DNA from: Tepidimonas sediminis
GTDB taxonomy: Bacteria > Pseudomonadota > Gammaproteobacteria > Burkholderiales > Burkholderiaceae_C
Assembly: GCF_007556605.1 (NCBI RefSeq)
Contig: NZ_VJND01000011.1
Location: forward strand, 24,900 to 88,899
Reading direction: 5' to 3'
DNA: 64,000 nt
In this document: positions 24,590 to 32,047 of the stretch, one piece after another
Numbering within the stretch: the first letter of the stretch is position 1
Layout of the letters: the number at the start of each line of letters is the position of its first letter
The notes under the pieces: model-generated
What the model saw: the letters and a program-made list of their open reading frames with translations, nothing else
What the model was told of the DNA's origin: nothing
Databases searched by the model: none
Position numbers and translations under genes: made by a program

Positions 24590-25666
24590 TCATCGGTAGG
24601 CGCGCAGGTGTTGCGCGGGCAGGTGCAGCCGTATCGGCTGCCCGGGCTGGACGGGAGCGGCAACCAGCGGCCGCTTGACCGTGATTTCATGTTGCGCATG
24701 GCGGCACCGCAGCCTGACGTGGTCGCCGAAATAGATCACGTCCTCGACCGTGGCCATCAGGACGTTGTCGCTGGCGGTCTCGTCGTCGGCCAGCACGCCG
24801 ATGCGCTCCGGGCGAATGCAGCAGGTCACCGGGGTGCCGGGGCCGGCGGCGTTGACGTTGAGCGCGGTCAGGCGGACGCCGCCGCCGACATCGACAATCA
24901 CACCTCCCTCCCGCGCGGCAGCCACCGTGCCGGGCAGGTTGGTGCTGTCGCCGACGAAGGTGGCGACGAAGCGGTTGACGGGGGTCTCGTAGAGGCGTTC
25001 GACCGGGTCGATCTGCTGGATGATGCCGTCGTTGAACACGGCCACCCGATCGGACATCGTCAGGGCCTCGGACTGGTCGTGTGTCACGTAGACGAACGTC
25101 AGGCCGAGGCGGCGGTGCAGGGCCTTGAGTTCCAGCTGCATATGTTCACGCAGCTGCTTGTCCAGCGCCCCGAGCGGTTCGTCCATCAGCACCAGCTGCG
25201 GGTCGAACACCAGCGCCCGCGCCAGCGCGACGCGTTGGCGCTGCCCCCCTGACAGCTGCGCCGGGTACCGGTCGGCCAAGGCCACCATCTGCACCATGTC
25301 CAGCGCGCGCCGGATCCGTCGCTCCCGTTCGGCGCGGTCGAGGCGACGCACCGTCAGCGGATAAGCGATGTTTTCCGCCACCGTCATGTGCGGAAACAGC
25401 GCATAGTCCTGAAACACCATGCCGAAGTGGCGCTTGTGTGGCGGGGTGTGGGTGATGTCGCGCTCGCGCAGCAGGATGCGGCCTGCCGTCGGCGTCTCGA
25501 AGCCCGCCAGCATCATCAGCGTGGTGGTCTTGCCCGATCCGGATGGTCCGAGCAGCGAGATGAACTCCCCAGTCTCGATCGTCAGGTGCAGGTCGCGCAC
25601 GACGAGATGTTTGCCGTCGTAGGTCTTCTGGACGGCGTCGAAGGTGACGAGGGGGTTGGCGGCCAT
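24590..25666 (-). CDS. ABC transporter ATP-binding protein, PotA/PotG-like
   Basis: ATPase of 358 aa with Walker A GPSGSGKTTT near residue 40, signature LSGGQRQR near 138, Walker B LVLMDEPLGALD near 158, switch His in VTHDQSEAL near 193 and a C-terminal TOBE domain (about 270-358) typical of polyamine-type importers. It is the first gene of the operon. The ATG at 25666 has no Shine-Dalgarno sequence; a GTG at 25693 is in frame and the putative -10 is only a few bases upstream of it, so a leaderless or nearly leaderless transcript is possible. Confidence 0.88.
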   Translation of the reverse strand: MAANPLVTFDAVQKTYDGKHLVVRDLHLTIETGEFISLLGPSGSGKTTTLMMLAGFETPTAGRILLRERDITHTPPHKRHFGMVFQDYALFPHMTVAENIAYPLTVRRLDRAERERRIRRALDMVQMVALADRYPAQLSGGQRQRVALARALVFDPQLVLMDEPLGALDKQLREHMQLELKALHRRLGLTFVYVTHDQSEALTMSDRVAVFNDGIIQQIDPVERLYETPVNRFVATFVGDSTNLPGTVAAAREGGVIVDVGGGVRLTALNVNAAGPGTPVTCCIRPERIGVLADDETASDNVLMATVEDVIYFGDHVRLRCRHAQHEITVKRPLVAAPVQPGQPIRLHLPAQHLRAYR

Positions 25667-25719
25667 AGGGCTGGGCAGGACGATGAACGGCACTCTAGCC
25701 TACGGCGGTGCATTCGGCC

Positions 25720-25774
25720 GGTACAGTTGGCACCGCCCCGCGTGGGCGCTGTACCGCCGCGCAGGCCGGTACAT
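25720..25774 (-). promoter_or_regulatory. MocR-type operator of the ABC-ureohydrolase operon
   Basis: Read on the minus strand: ATGTACC (25774-25768), 12 bp, GGTACAG (25755-25749), 22 bp, CTGTACC (25726-25720). Direct half-sites are 48 bp apart. The proximal half-site overlaps a possible -35, with TAGGCT 17 bp downstream as a weak -10. The rest of the 198-bp gap between this operon and the CoA-transferase gene shows no gene. Confidence 0.7.
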
Positions 25775-25864
25775 GGATTCCCGGGGGGCTGCGACGGTGC
25801 ATCCGGCACCTCCATGGGGACGTGCGATGCGCCAACATGGGGATATCCTGCTGCACGGATGGCT

Positions 25865-27037
25865 TCATTCCCACGCCGCCGGCGCCGTGCCCAACCCCGG
25901 CGGCGGCAGCTCCGCCATGGGCCGCGCGCCGTCGAAGCGCACCGGATGCGCCACCATCGGCGGGCGGTCCTGTCGGGCCGGCAGCACGAGGCCGCGCGCC
26001 AAGGTGTGCGGATGCGCCATCACTTGGGCGAGGTCGTGGATGGGGGCGCACGGCACGCCGGCGGCTTCCAGCGCCTGCGCCCAGTCGCCGGTGGGGCGCG
26101 TGCGCAGCCAGTCGGCGATGCGCGGCACCAGTTCGCCGCGGTGCTGCACGCGCGCGGGGTTGGTGGCGTAGCGCGGGTCGCGCGCCACTTCCGGGTGACC
26201 TGCCACCTCGCAGAAGCGGGCGAACTGCGCGTCGTTGCCGACCGCCAGCACCAGGTGCCCGTCGGCGGTGGCAAACGCCTGGTATGGCACGATGTTGGGG
26301 TGGGCGTTGCCCAGGCGCCGGGGCGTGGCGCCGCCGATCAGCTGGTTGGCCGCCTGGTTGGCCAGCATCGCCACCGCGACGTCGAACAGCGCCACGTCCA
26401 GCACGCGGCCGCGGCCGGTGCGGGCGCGTTCGTGCAGGGCGGCCAGGATCGCCGTGGCGGCGTAGAGGCCGGTCATCAGATCGATCACCGCCACGCCGAC
26501 CTTCAGCGGCTCGCCGTCGGGCTCGCCGGTGATGCTCATCAGGCCGGCCTCGGCCTGGATGGCGAAGTCGTAGCCGGGCTTGGACGCCAGCGGCCCGCTC
26601 TGGCCGTAGCCGGTGATGGAGCAGTAGATCAGGCGCGGGTTCAGGCGCGTGAGGCTTGCGGCATCCAGTCCAACCTTGGCCAGCTGGCCGACCTTGTAGT
26701 TTTCCAGCAGCACGTCGGCCTGGGCGGCCAGCTGCCGCACCTGCGCGATGCCGTCGGGGTGGGTGAGATCCAGCGCCACCGAGCGCTTGCCGCGGTTGGC
26801 GCAGATGAAGTAGGCGGACTGGCGCGCTGCGCCCTCGCCCCACCACGGCGGGCCCCAGGCGCGGGTGTCGTCGCCGCCGCCGGGTCGCTCGACCTTGAGC
26901 ACGTCGGCGCCGTAGTCGGCCAGGATCTGGCTGGCCCACGGGCCGGCCAGCACGCGCGACAGGTCCAGCACCCGCACGCCCTCGAGCGGCCGGGGCGGGG
27001 CCGGGGCGGCGGAGGGGGGTGGGGTGGAGGCATCCAT
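25865..27037 (-). CDS. CaiB/BaiF family (class III) CoA-transferase, probably succinyl-CoA:glutarate
   Basis: Class III CoA-transferase of 390 aa. It has [20 protein letters not shown] near residue 18, the catalytic Asp in [13 protein letters not shown] near 155, and [13 protein letters not shown] near 232. It lies 14 bp downstream of gcdH in the same operon, so activation of glutarate to glutaryl-CoA with succinyl-CoA as donor is the natural role. Other dicarboxylates are possible. The upstream Pro/Ala-rich N-terminus (residues 3-16) is poorly conserved, but the ATG at 27037 fits the spacing. Confidence 0.85.
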   Translation of the reverse strand: MDASTPPPSAAPAPPRPLEGVRVLDLSRVLAGPWASQILADYGADVLKVERPGGGDDTRAWGPPWWGEGAARQSAYFICANRGKRSVALDLTHPDGIAQVRQLAAQADVLLENYKVGQLAKVGLDAASLTRLNPRLIYCSITGYGQSGPLASKPGYDFAIQAEAGLMSITGEPDGEPLKVGVAVIDLMTGLYAATAILAALHERARTGRGRVLDVALFDVAVAMLANQAANQLIGGATPRRLGNAHPNIVPYQAFATADGHLVLAVGNDAQFARFCEVAGHPEVARDPRYATNPARVQHRGELVPRIADWLRTRPTGDWAQALEAAGVPCAPIHDLAQVMAHPHTLARGLVLPARQDRPPMVAHPVRFDGARPMAELPPPGLGTAPAAWE

Positions 27038-27051
27038 CGGCGGCCCCCTTT

Positions 27052-28239
27052 TCAGTTGGCGAACGCCGCGATGCCGGTGATGGCACGGCCCAGGATCAGC
27101 GCGTGGATGTCGTGCGTGCCTTCGTAGGTGTTGACGACCTCCAGGTTGACCAGGTGGCGCGCCACGCCGTATTCGTCGCTGATGCCGTTGCCGCCCATCA
27201 TGTCGCGCGCCATGCGGGCGATCTCCAGCGCCTTGCCGCAGCTGTTGCGCTTGCACACGCTGGTGAGCTCCACCGGCGCGCGCCCCTCGTCCTTGAGCCG
27301 CCCCAGCCGCAGGCACGCCTGCAGGCCGATGCCGATCTCGGTCAGCATGTCGGCGAGCTTCTTCTGGATCAGCTGGTTGGCCGCCAGCGGCCGGCCGAAC
27401 TGGCGCCGATCCAGCACATACTGGCGCGCGCGCAGGTAGCAGTCTTCCGCCGCGCCGAGCGCCCCCCAGGCGATGCCGTAGCGCGCGCTGTTGAGGCAGG
27501 TGAAGGGGCCCTTGAGACCGCGGATCTCGGGGAAGGCGTTCTCCTCAGGGCAGAAGACGTCGTCCATGACGATCTCGCCGGTGATGGAGGTGCGCAAGCC
27601 CACCTTGCCGTGGATGGCCGGGGCCGACAGGCCTGCCCAGCCCTTTTCCAGCACGAAGCCGCGGATCTGACCCTCGTCGTCCTTGGCCCAGACGACGAAC
27701 ACGTCGGCGATCGGCGCGTTGGTGATCCACATCTTGGCGCCGCTCAGGCGCCAGCCCCCCGGCACCTTGCGCGCGCGCGTGGTCATGCTGCCCGGGTCGG
27801 AGCCGTGGTTGGGCTCCGTGAGGCCGAAGCACCCCACCCACTCGCCGCGGGCGAGCTTGGGCAGGTATTTCTGCCGCTGCGCCTCGGTGCCGAATTCGAA
27901 GATCGGCACCATCACCAGCGAGCTCTGCACGCTCATCATGCTGCGGTAGCCGCTGTCGACGCGCTCGACCTCGCGCGCGATCAGGCCGTAGCTGACGTAG
28001 TTCAGGCCGGCGCCACCGTACTGCTCGGGGATGGTGGGGCCGAGCAGCCCCAGCTCGCCCATCTCGTGGAAGATCGCGCGGTCGGTCTGCTCATGCCGGA
28101 AGGCCTGCTGCACGCGCGGCAGCAGCTTGTCCTGACAGTAGGCGCGCGCGGCGTCGCGCACGGCGCGCTCCTCCGGCAGCAGCTGGTCGTCGAGGAAGAA
28201 CGGGTCGGCCCAGTCGAAGGCGGTCTTGGTCGGTTTCAT
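27052..28239 (-). CDS. gcdH: Glutaryl-CoA dehydrogenase GcdH
   Basis: FAD acyl-CoA dehydrogenase of 395 aa that oxidises and decarboxylates glutaryl-CoA to crotonyl-CoA. The motifs [11 protein letters not shown] near 10, [19 protein letters not shown] near 75, [13 protein letters not shown] near 137 and the catalytic Glu in [14 protein letters not shown] near 374 match GcdH. The ATG at 28239 is used; an upstream in-frame start would add 32 non-conserved residues. It forms an operon with the CoA-transferase and diverges from a LysR gene, the classical gcdR-gcdH layout for lysine/glutarate degradation. Confidence 0.93.
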   Translation of the reverse strand: MKPTKTAFDWADPFFLDDQLLPEERAVRDAARAYCQDKLLPRVQQAFRHEQTDRAIFHEMGELGLLGPTIPEQYGGAGLNYVSYGLIAREVERVDSGYRSMMSVQSSLVMVPIFEFGTEAQRQKYLPKLARGEWVGCFGLTEPNHGSDPGSMTTRARKVPGGWRLSGAKMWITNAPIADVFVVWAKDDEGQIRGFVLEKGWAGLSAPAIHGKVGLRTSITGEIVMDDVFCPEENAFPEIRGLKGPFTCLNSARYGIAWGALGAAEDCYLRARQYVLDRRQFGRPLAANQLIQKKLADMLTEIGIGLQACLRLGRLKDEGRAPVELTSVCKRNSCGKALEIARMARDMMGGNGISDEYGVARHLVNLEVVNTYEGTHDIHALILGRAITGIAAFAN

Positions 28240-28396
28240 GGTACGGGTGTGGGGAATCGGGCAGGTGGGGTGGCGCCCTTGGCACGCTGGCTTCAGGTAT
28301 GCCGCGACGGAATCGTAGGGCGATGAGTGCTCCACGGCAAACGATTTTTTCTGGTGCTGATATGAGTTTTTCGTATATCTTATGCGCGGCAGTCAT

Positions 28397-28421
28397 AAAA
28401 TATAACTGTCAGTCATATTTT
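28397..28421. promoter_or_regulatory. LysR-type box between gcdH and its regulator
   Basis: AAAATAT (28397-28403), 11 bp, ATATTTT (28415-28421): a perfect 7-bp inverted repeat with the T-N11-A spacing of LysR operators. It ends 11 bp before the LysR ATG, and AT-rich DNA (28340-28425) stands out in this GC-rich region. Autoregulation and control of gcdH are likely. Confidence 0.6.
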
Positions 28422-28432
28422 TCGCTTGATCC

Positions 28433-29350
28433 ATGCGCCGCCGCCTTCCCACCCTGCAGGCCCTGCAATGCTTCGAGGCCGCCGCACGCCACCAGAGCTT
28501 TTCGCGCGCGGCGCAGGAGCTGGCGCTGACGCAGGGGGCGGTGTCACGCCAGGTGGCGGGGCTGGAGGGCATGCTCGGCGTCAAGCTGTTTCGCCGCACG
28601 CAGCACGGCATGGCCCTGACCCCGGCGGGGGCGGATTACGCGCGGCAGGTCCGCCTGCGACTGGAGGCGCTGGAGCGCGACACGGTCGACCTGATGGCCC
28701 GCCGCGGTCAGGGTGACAGCGTCACGCTGGCCACCGTGCCGACGTTTGCCACGCGCTGGCTGATTCCGCGCCTGCCGCGGCTGGCGGCGCGCCACCCGCA
28801 GCTGCTGGTGCACCTGGAGACGCGCACGCGCCCGTTCCTGTTCCTCGACAGCGGACTGGAGGCGGCGCTGTGGGCCGGCACGCCCGCGCAGCTGCGCCAA
28901 TGGGCCGGCACGCGTGCCACGCGCCTGCTGGACGAGGAGGTGCTGCCGGTGTGCAGCCCGCGGCTGCTGCCCCACGGGCAGCCGGTGCCGCCGCAGGAAC
29001 TGGTCGGCCTGCCGTTGCTGCAGCAGTCCACCCGGCCCGACGCCTGGCGGCGCTGGTTCGAGGCGCAGGGTGTGGAGGCGCCGCACGCGATGGCCGGGCC
29101 GCGCTACGAGCTGTTCTCCATGCAGGCCGCAGCGGCCATCGCCGGGCTGGGCGTGGCGCTGATGCCGACCCTGCTGGTGCAGCAGGAGCTGGCCCGCGGC
29201 GAGCTGGTGGTGGCGTGCGCCGCGCCGCTGCGCGGCGAGCGCGCCTACTACCTGGTGCAACCCGACGGGCCCGAGCGCGAGGCGCTGGCGCGCCTGCGCG
29301 CGTGGCTGGTGGAGGAGTGCGCCGCCGCGGCCCGCTCGCCGCCGGGGTGA
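28433..29350 (+). CDS. LysR family regulator, GcdR-like
   Basis: LysR-type regulator of 305 aa. The winged helix-turn-helix (about residues 6-62) reads ALQCFEAAARHQSFSRAAQE, then LTQGAVSRQVAGLEGMLGVK. The effector-binding domain (about 90-300) has the TVPTFATRWLIPRL segment typical of the GcvA/AmpR branch. It is divergent from gcdH with an inverted-repeat box just before its start, so it probably regulates glutarate use. Its 3' end runs into a dyad that precedes the next gene. Confidence 0.85.
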   Translation: MRRRLPTLQALQCFEAAARHQSFSRAAQELALTQGAVSRQVAGLEGMLGVKLFRRTQHGMALTPAGADYARQVRLRLEALERDTVDLMARRGQGDSVTLATVPTFATRWLIPRLPRLAARHPQLLVHLETRTRPFLFLDSGLEAALWAGTPAQLRQWAGTRATRLLDEEVLPVCSPRLLPHGQPVPPQELVGLPLLQQSTRPDAWRRWFEAQGVEAPHAMAGPRYELFSMQAAAAIAGLGVALMPTLLVQQELARGELVVACAAPLRGERAYYLVQPDGPEREALARLRAWLVEECAAAARSPPG

Positions 29351-29353
29351 GTC

Positions 29354-29400
29354 ATCATCCTTGCAAATCTGGAGTTGTGCTCCATAATTGCAAGGATGAT
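29354..29400. promoter_or_regulatory. 47-bp dyad covering the start codon of the ATPase gene
   Basis: ATCATCCTTGCAA (29354-29366) is perfectly complementary to TTGCAAGGATGAT (29388-29400). Around the same axis, GGAG (29371-29374) pairs with CTCC (29380-29383). Only two of the 21 possible pairs outside the 5-nt centre mismatch. The right arm contains the AAGG ribosome site and the ATG at 29396. Confidence 0.75.
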
Positions 29401-30574
29401 CGAGCGACGGCTGTTGCGTGAAGTGTTGTTGGCGCTGGATGAGGCCCCGGCGGTGGCCTTGCTGGGGCCACGGCAGGCGGGCAAAACCACCTTGGCGCTG
29501 GAAGTGGCGGCGCGCCGACCGGCGGTGTATCTCGATTTGGAGTCGGAGGTCGATCGGGCCAAGCTGAGCGATCCGGCGCTCTACCTGTCGGCTCACGAGG
29601 ACAAGTTGGTCATTCTGGATGAGGTGCAACGTACTCCCGAGCTGTTTCGCACGCTGCGCGGTCTGATCGATCAGGGGCGACGCCGGGGCCAAGGGACGGG
29701 ACGCTTTCTGGTGTTGGGCTCGGCCTCGATCGAGCTGCTTCGGCAATCCAGCGAGTCGCTGGCCGGGCGGATCCGCTACCTGGAACTCGGGCCGCTGGAC
29801 GCAGGGGAGGTGGGATCAGGGCGGTTGCAAGCCCTTTGGCTGCGTGGGGGCTTTCCCTTGAGCCTGTTGGCTGCCTCCGATGCGGCCAGCCTGCGCTGGC
29901 GGCTTGACTTTATTCGCACCTACCTGGAGCGCGACATCCCGCAGCTGGGCCCGCGCATTCCGGCGGAGACCCTGCGCCGTTTCTGGACCATGCTGGCCCA
30001 CCAGCAAGGGGCTTTGCTCAACGCGGCCGCGTTGGCGCGCGCCTTGGCGGTCGATGGCAAGACCGTGGCGCGCTACCTCGACCTGCTGGTGGATCTGCTG
30101 CTGGTGCGGCGGCTGCCGCCGTGGTCGCACAACGTGGGCAAGCGGCTGGTCAAGTCACCCAAGGTGTATGTGCGCGACAGCGGGTTGGTGCACGCGCTGC
30201 TGGGCATTGCCGACCACGAGGCGCTGCTGGCGCACCCCGTGGCCGGGGCGAGTTGGGAGGGCATGGTCATCGAGTCCCTGTTGGCGGCCGCCCCCGCGGG
30301 CACGCAGGCGTCGTTTTTCCGCACCGCGGCGGGGGCGGAAATCGACTTGCTGCTGGAGCTGCCAGGCCATGCAGCGCCATGGGCTGTTGAAATCAAGCGA
30401 AGTTCGGCGCCGAAACTGGAGCGAGGGTTTTATGCCGGACTGCAGGCCGTGCAACCCGAGCGGGCCTGGGTGGTGTATGCCGGAAGCGAGCGCTTCGCGC
30501 TGGCCCCGGGCGTGGAGGCGATGCCGCTGCCCGAAGCCGTGCGGCTGTTGGCTGACCGTGACCCGGGCGAATGA
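29396..30574 (+). CDS. AAA family ATPase with DUF4143-type C-terminus
   Basis: Protein of 392 aa. The N-terminal AAA domain has Walker A GPRQAGKTTL near residue 24 and Walker B KLVILDEVQRTPELF near 72, with a sensor-like RFLVLGSASIELL near 104. The C-terminal DUF4143 region has an HTH-like stretch near 205-240 and AEIDLLLELPG / WAVEIKRSS near 310-335, a PD-(D/E)XK-like E-D-E-K pattern. The cellular function of this family is not established; members are widespread and mobile. Leu TTG codons are commoner than in neighbouring genes, which suggests transfer. The start codon lies inside a long dyad. Confidence 0.8.
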   Translation: MIERRLLREVLLALDEAPAVALLGPRQAGKTTLALEVAARRPAVYLDLESEVDRAKLSDPALYLSAHEDKLVILDEVQRTPELFRTLRGLIDQGRRRGQGTGRFLVLGSASIELLRQSSESLAGRIRYLELGPLDAGEVGSGRLQALWLRGGFPLSLLAASDAASLRWRLDFIRTYLERDIPQLGPRIPAETLRRFWTMLAHQQGALLNAAALARALAVDGKTVARYLDLLVDLLLVRRLPPWSHNVGKRLVKSPKVYVRDSGLVHALLGIADHEALLAHPVAGASWEGMVIESLLAAAPAGTQASFFRTAAGAEIDLLLELPGHAAPWAVEIKRSSAPKLERGFYAGLQAVQPERAWVVYAGSERFALAPGVEAMPLPEAVRLLADRDPGE

Positions 30575-30601
30575 CCCAGCCCTCGCGCCAGGACGTGTTG
30601 T

Positions 30602-31912
30602 TCAACCCTTCGCCGCCGCCAGCGCCGCCTCCATGATCGCCAGCCCTTCGTCGAGCAGCGCGTCGCTGGCCGTCAGTGGCACCAGGATGCGGATCACGTT
30701 GCCGTAAAGCCCGCAGGACAGCAGCACCAGCCCGCGCTGCAGCGCCTCGGCGCACAGGCGCCGCGTCAGCTCGGCGGCGGGGCGGGTGAGGTCGCCGCCC
30801 TCGAACAGCTCGATGGCCACCATGGCCCCCAGGCCCCGCACGTCGCGGATCTCGGCATGGCGCGCCATCATCGCGGTCAGCCCCGCGCGCAGCCGCTCGC
30901 CGATGGCGCGGCTGCGCTCCAGCAGCCGCTCCTCCTCGAACACATCCAGCACCGCCAGTGCCGCCGCGCACGCCAGCGGATGCCCGGCGTAGGTGCCGCC
31001 CAGCCCGCCCGGTGGCACCTTGTCCATCAGCTCGGCGCGGCCGATGACGGCGGAGATCGGAAAGCCGCCCGCCATGCTCTTGGCCATCGTGACCATGTCC
31101 GGCGCCACGCCCCACTGCTCGCAGGCCAGCCAGGTGCCGGTGCGGCCGGCGCCGGTCTGCACCTCGTCGGCGATGAAGACGATGCCGTGCTCGTCGCACA
31201 GCCGGCGCAGTGCGCGCGCGAACTCGAACGGCGCGACGTAGAAGCCCCCTTCGCCCTGCACCGGCTCCAGGATGATGGCGGCCACGCGCTGCGGCTCGAT
31301 GTCGTACTTGAAGAGGTGCTGCAGGCTGCGCAGCGCGTCGTCCACCGTCACGCCGTGCAGCGCGTTGGGGTATTCGGCGTGATAGACCTCGGCCGGAAAC
31401 GGCCCGAAGCCTGCCTTGTAGGGTGCGACCTTGCCGGTCAGCGCCATGCCCAGCAGCGTGCGGCCATGGAAGCCGCCGCCGAAGGCGATGACCGCCTGCC
31501 GGCCGGTGGCGGCGCGCGCGATCTTGACGGCGTTTTCCACCGCCTCGGCGCCGGTGGAGAGGAAGAACGCCTTCTTGGCGAAGTCGCCGGGCGTCCTGGC
31601 GATCAGGCGCTCGGCCAGCTCGACGTAGGGTTCGTAGGCCAGCACCTGAAAGCAGGTGTGGTGCAGCTTGTCCAGCTGCGCCTTGACGGCCTCGACGATG
31701 CGCGGGTGGCGGTGGCCGGTGTTGAGCACCGCGATGCCGCCGGCGAAGTCGATGTAGCGGCGGCCCTCGACGTCCCAGACCTCGGCGCCTTCGGCGCGCT
31801 CGGCGAACACTTCATGCGTCTGGCCCAGCCCGGCGGGCAGCGCGGCGCGGCGGCGCGCCATCAGGGCGGCGTTGGTGCGGGAGGCGGCGGGCAGGTTCGG
31901 ATCACGGTGCAT
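30602..31912 (-). CDS. gabT: 4-aminobutyrate aminotransferase GabT
   Basis: PLP-dependent class III aminotransferase of 436 aa, converting GABA and 2-oxoglutarate to succinate semialdehyde and glutamate. It shows FLSTGAEAVENAVKIAR near residue 117, GGFHGRTLLGMALTGK near 146, the Asp in FIADEVQTGAGRTGTW near 237, and the Schiff-base Lys in TMAKSMAGGFP near 268. It diverges from the MocR-type regulator, with a shared operator between them, and pairs functionally with gabD 10 kb away. A role on 5-aminovalerate (feeding glutarate and gcdH) is also plausible. Confidence 0.93.
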   Translation of the reverse strand: MHRDPNLPAASRTNAALMARRRAALPAGLGQTHEVFAERAEGAEVWDVEGRRYIDFAGGIAVLNTGHRHPRIVEAVKAQLDKLHHTCFQVLAYEPYVELAERLIARTPGDFAKKAFFLSTGAEAVENAVKIARAATGRQAVIAFGGGFHGRTLLGMALTGKVAPYKAGFGPFPAEVYHAEYPNALHGVTVDDALRSLQHLFKYDIEPQRVAAIILEPVQGEGGFYVAPFEFARALRRLCDEHGIVFIADEVQTGAGRTGTWLACEQWGVAPDMVTMAKSMAGGFPISAVIGRAELMDKVPPGGLGGTYAGHPLACAAALAVLDVFEEERLLERSRAIGERLRAGLTAMMARHAEIRDVRGLGAMVAIELFEGGDLTRPAAELTRRLCAEALQRGLVLLSCGLYGNVIRILVPLTASDALLDEGLAIMEAALAAAKG

Positions 31913-31988
31913 GGTCGGTCTCTCCTGGGACGGGCACGGGGTGTGCGGGTCAGACCCCGATCATCGGCGCCGGGCACCCCCGCTACCA

Positions 31989-32042
31989 TATACACCCGCA
32001 CGGCCGCGCGCGGGCGCTGTACCGCCGGCCGGACCGGTACAG
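31989..32042. promoter_or_regulatory. MocR-type operator between gabT and the regulator gene
   Basis: Read on the minus strand (toward gabT): CTGTACC (32042-32036), 12 bp, GGTACAG (32023-32017), 21 bp, the degenerate GTGTATA (31995-31989). Direct half-sites are 47 bp apart. The distal half-site ends only 5 bp before the regulator ATG at 32048. Confidence 0.72.
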
Positions 32043-32047
32043 AGCCG

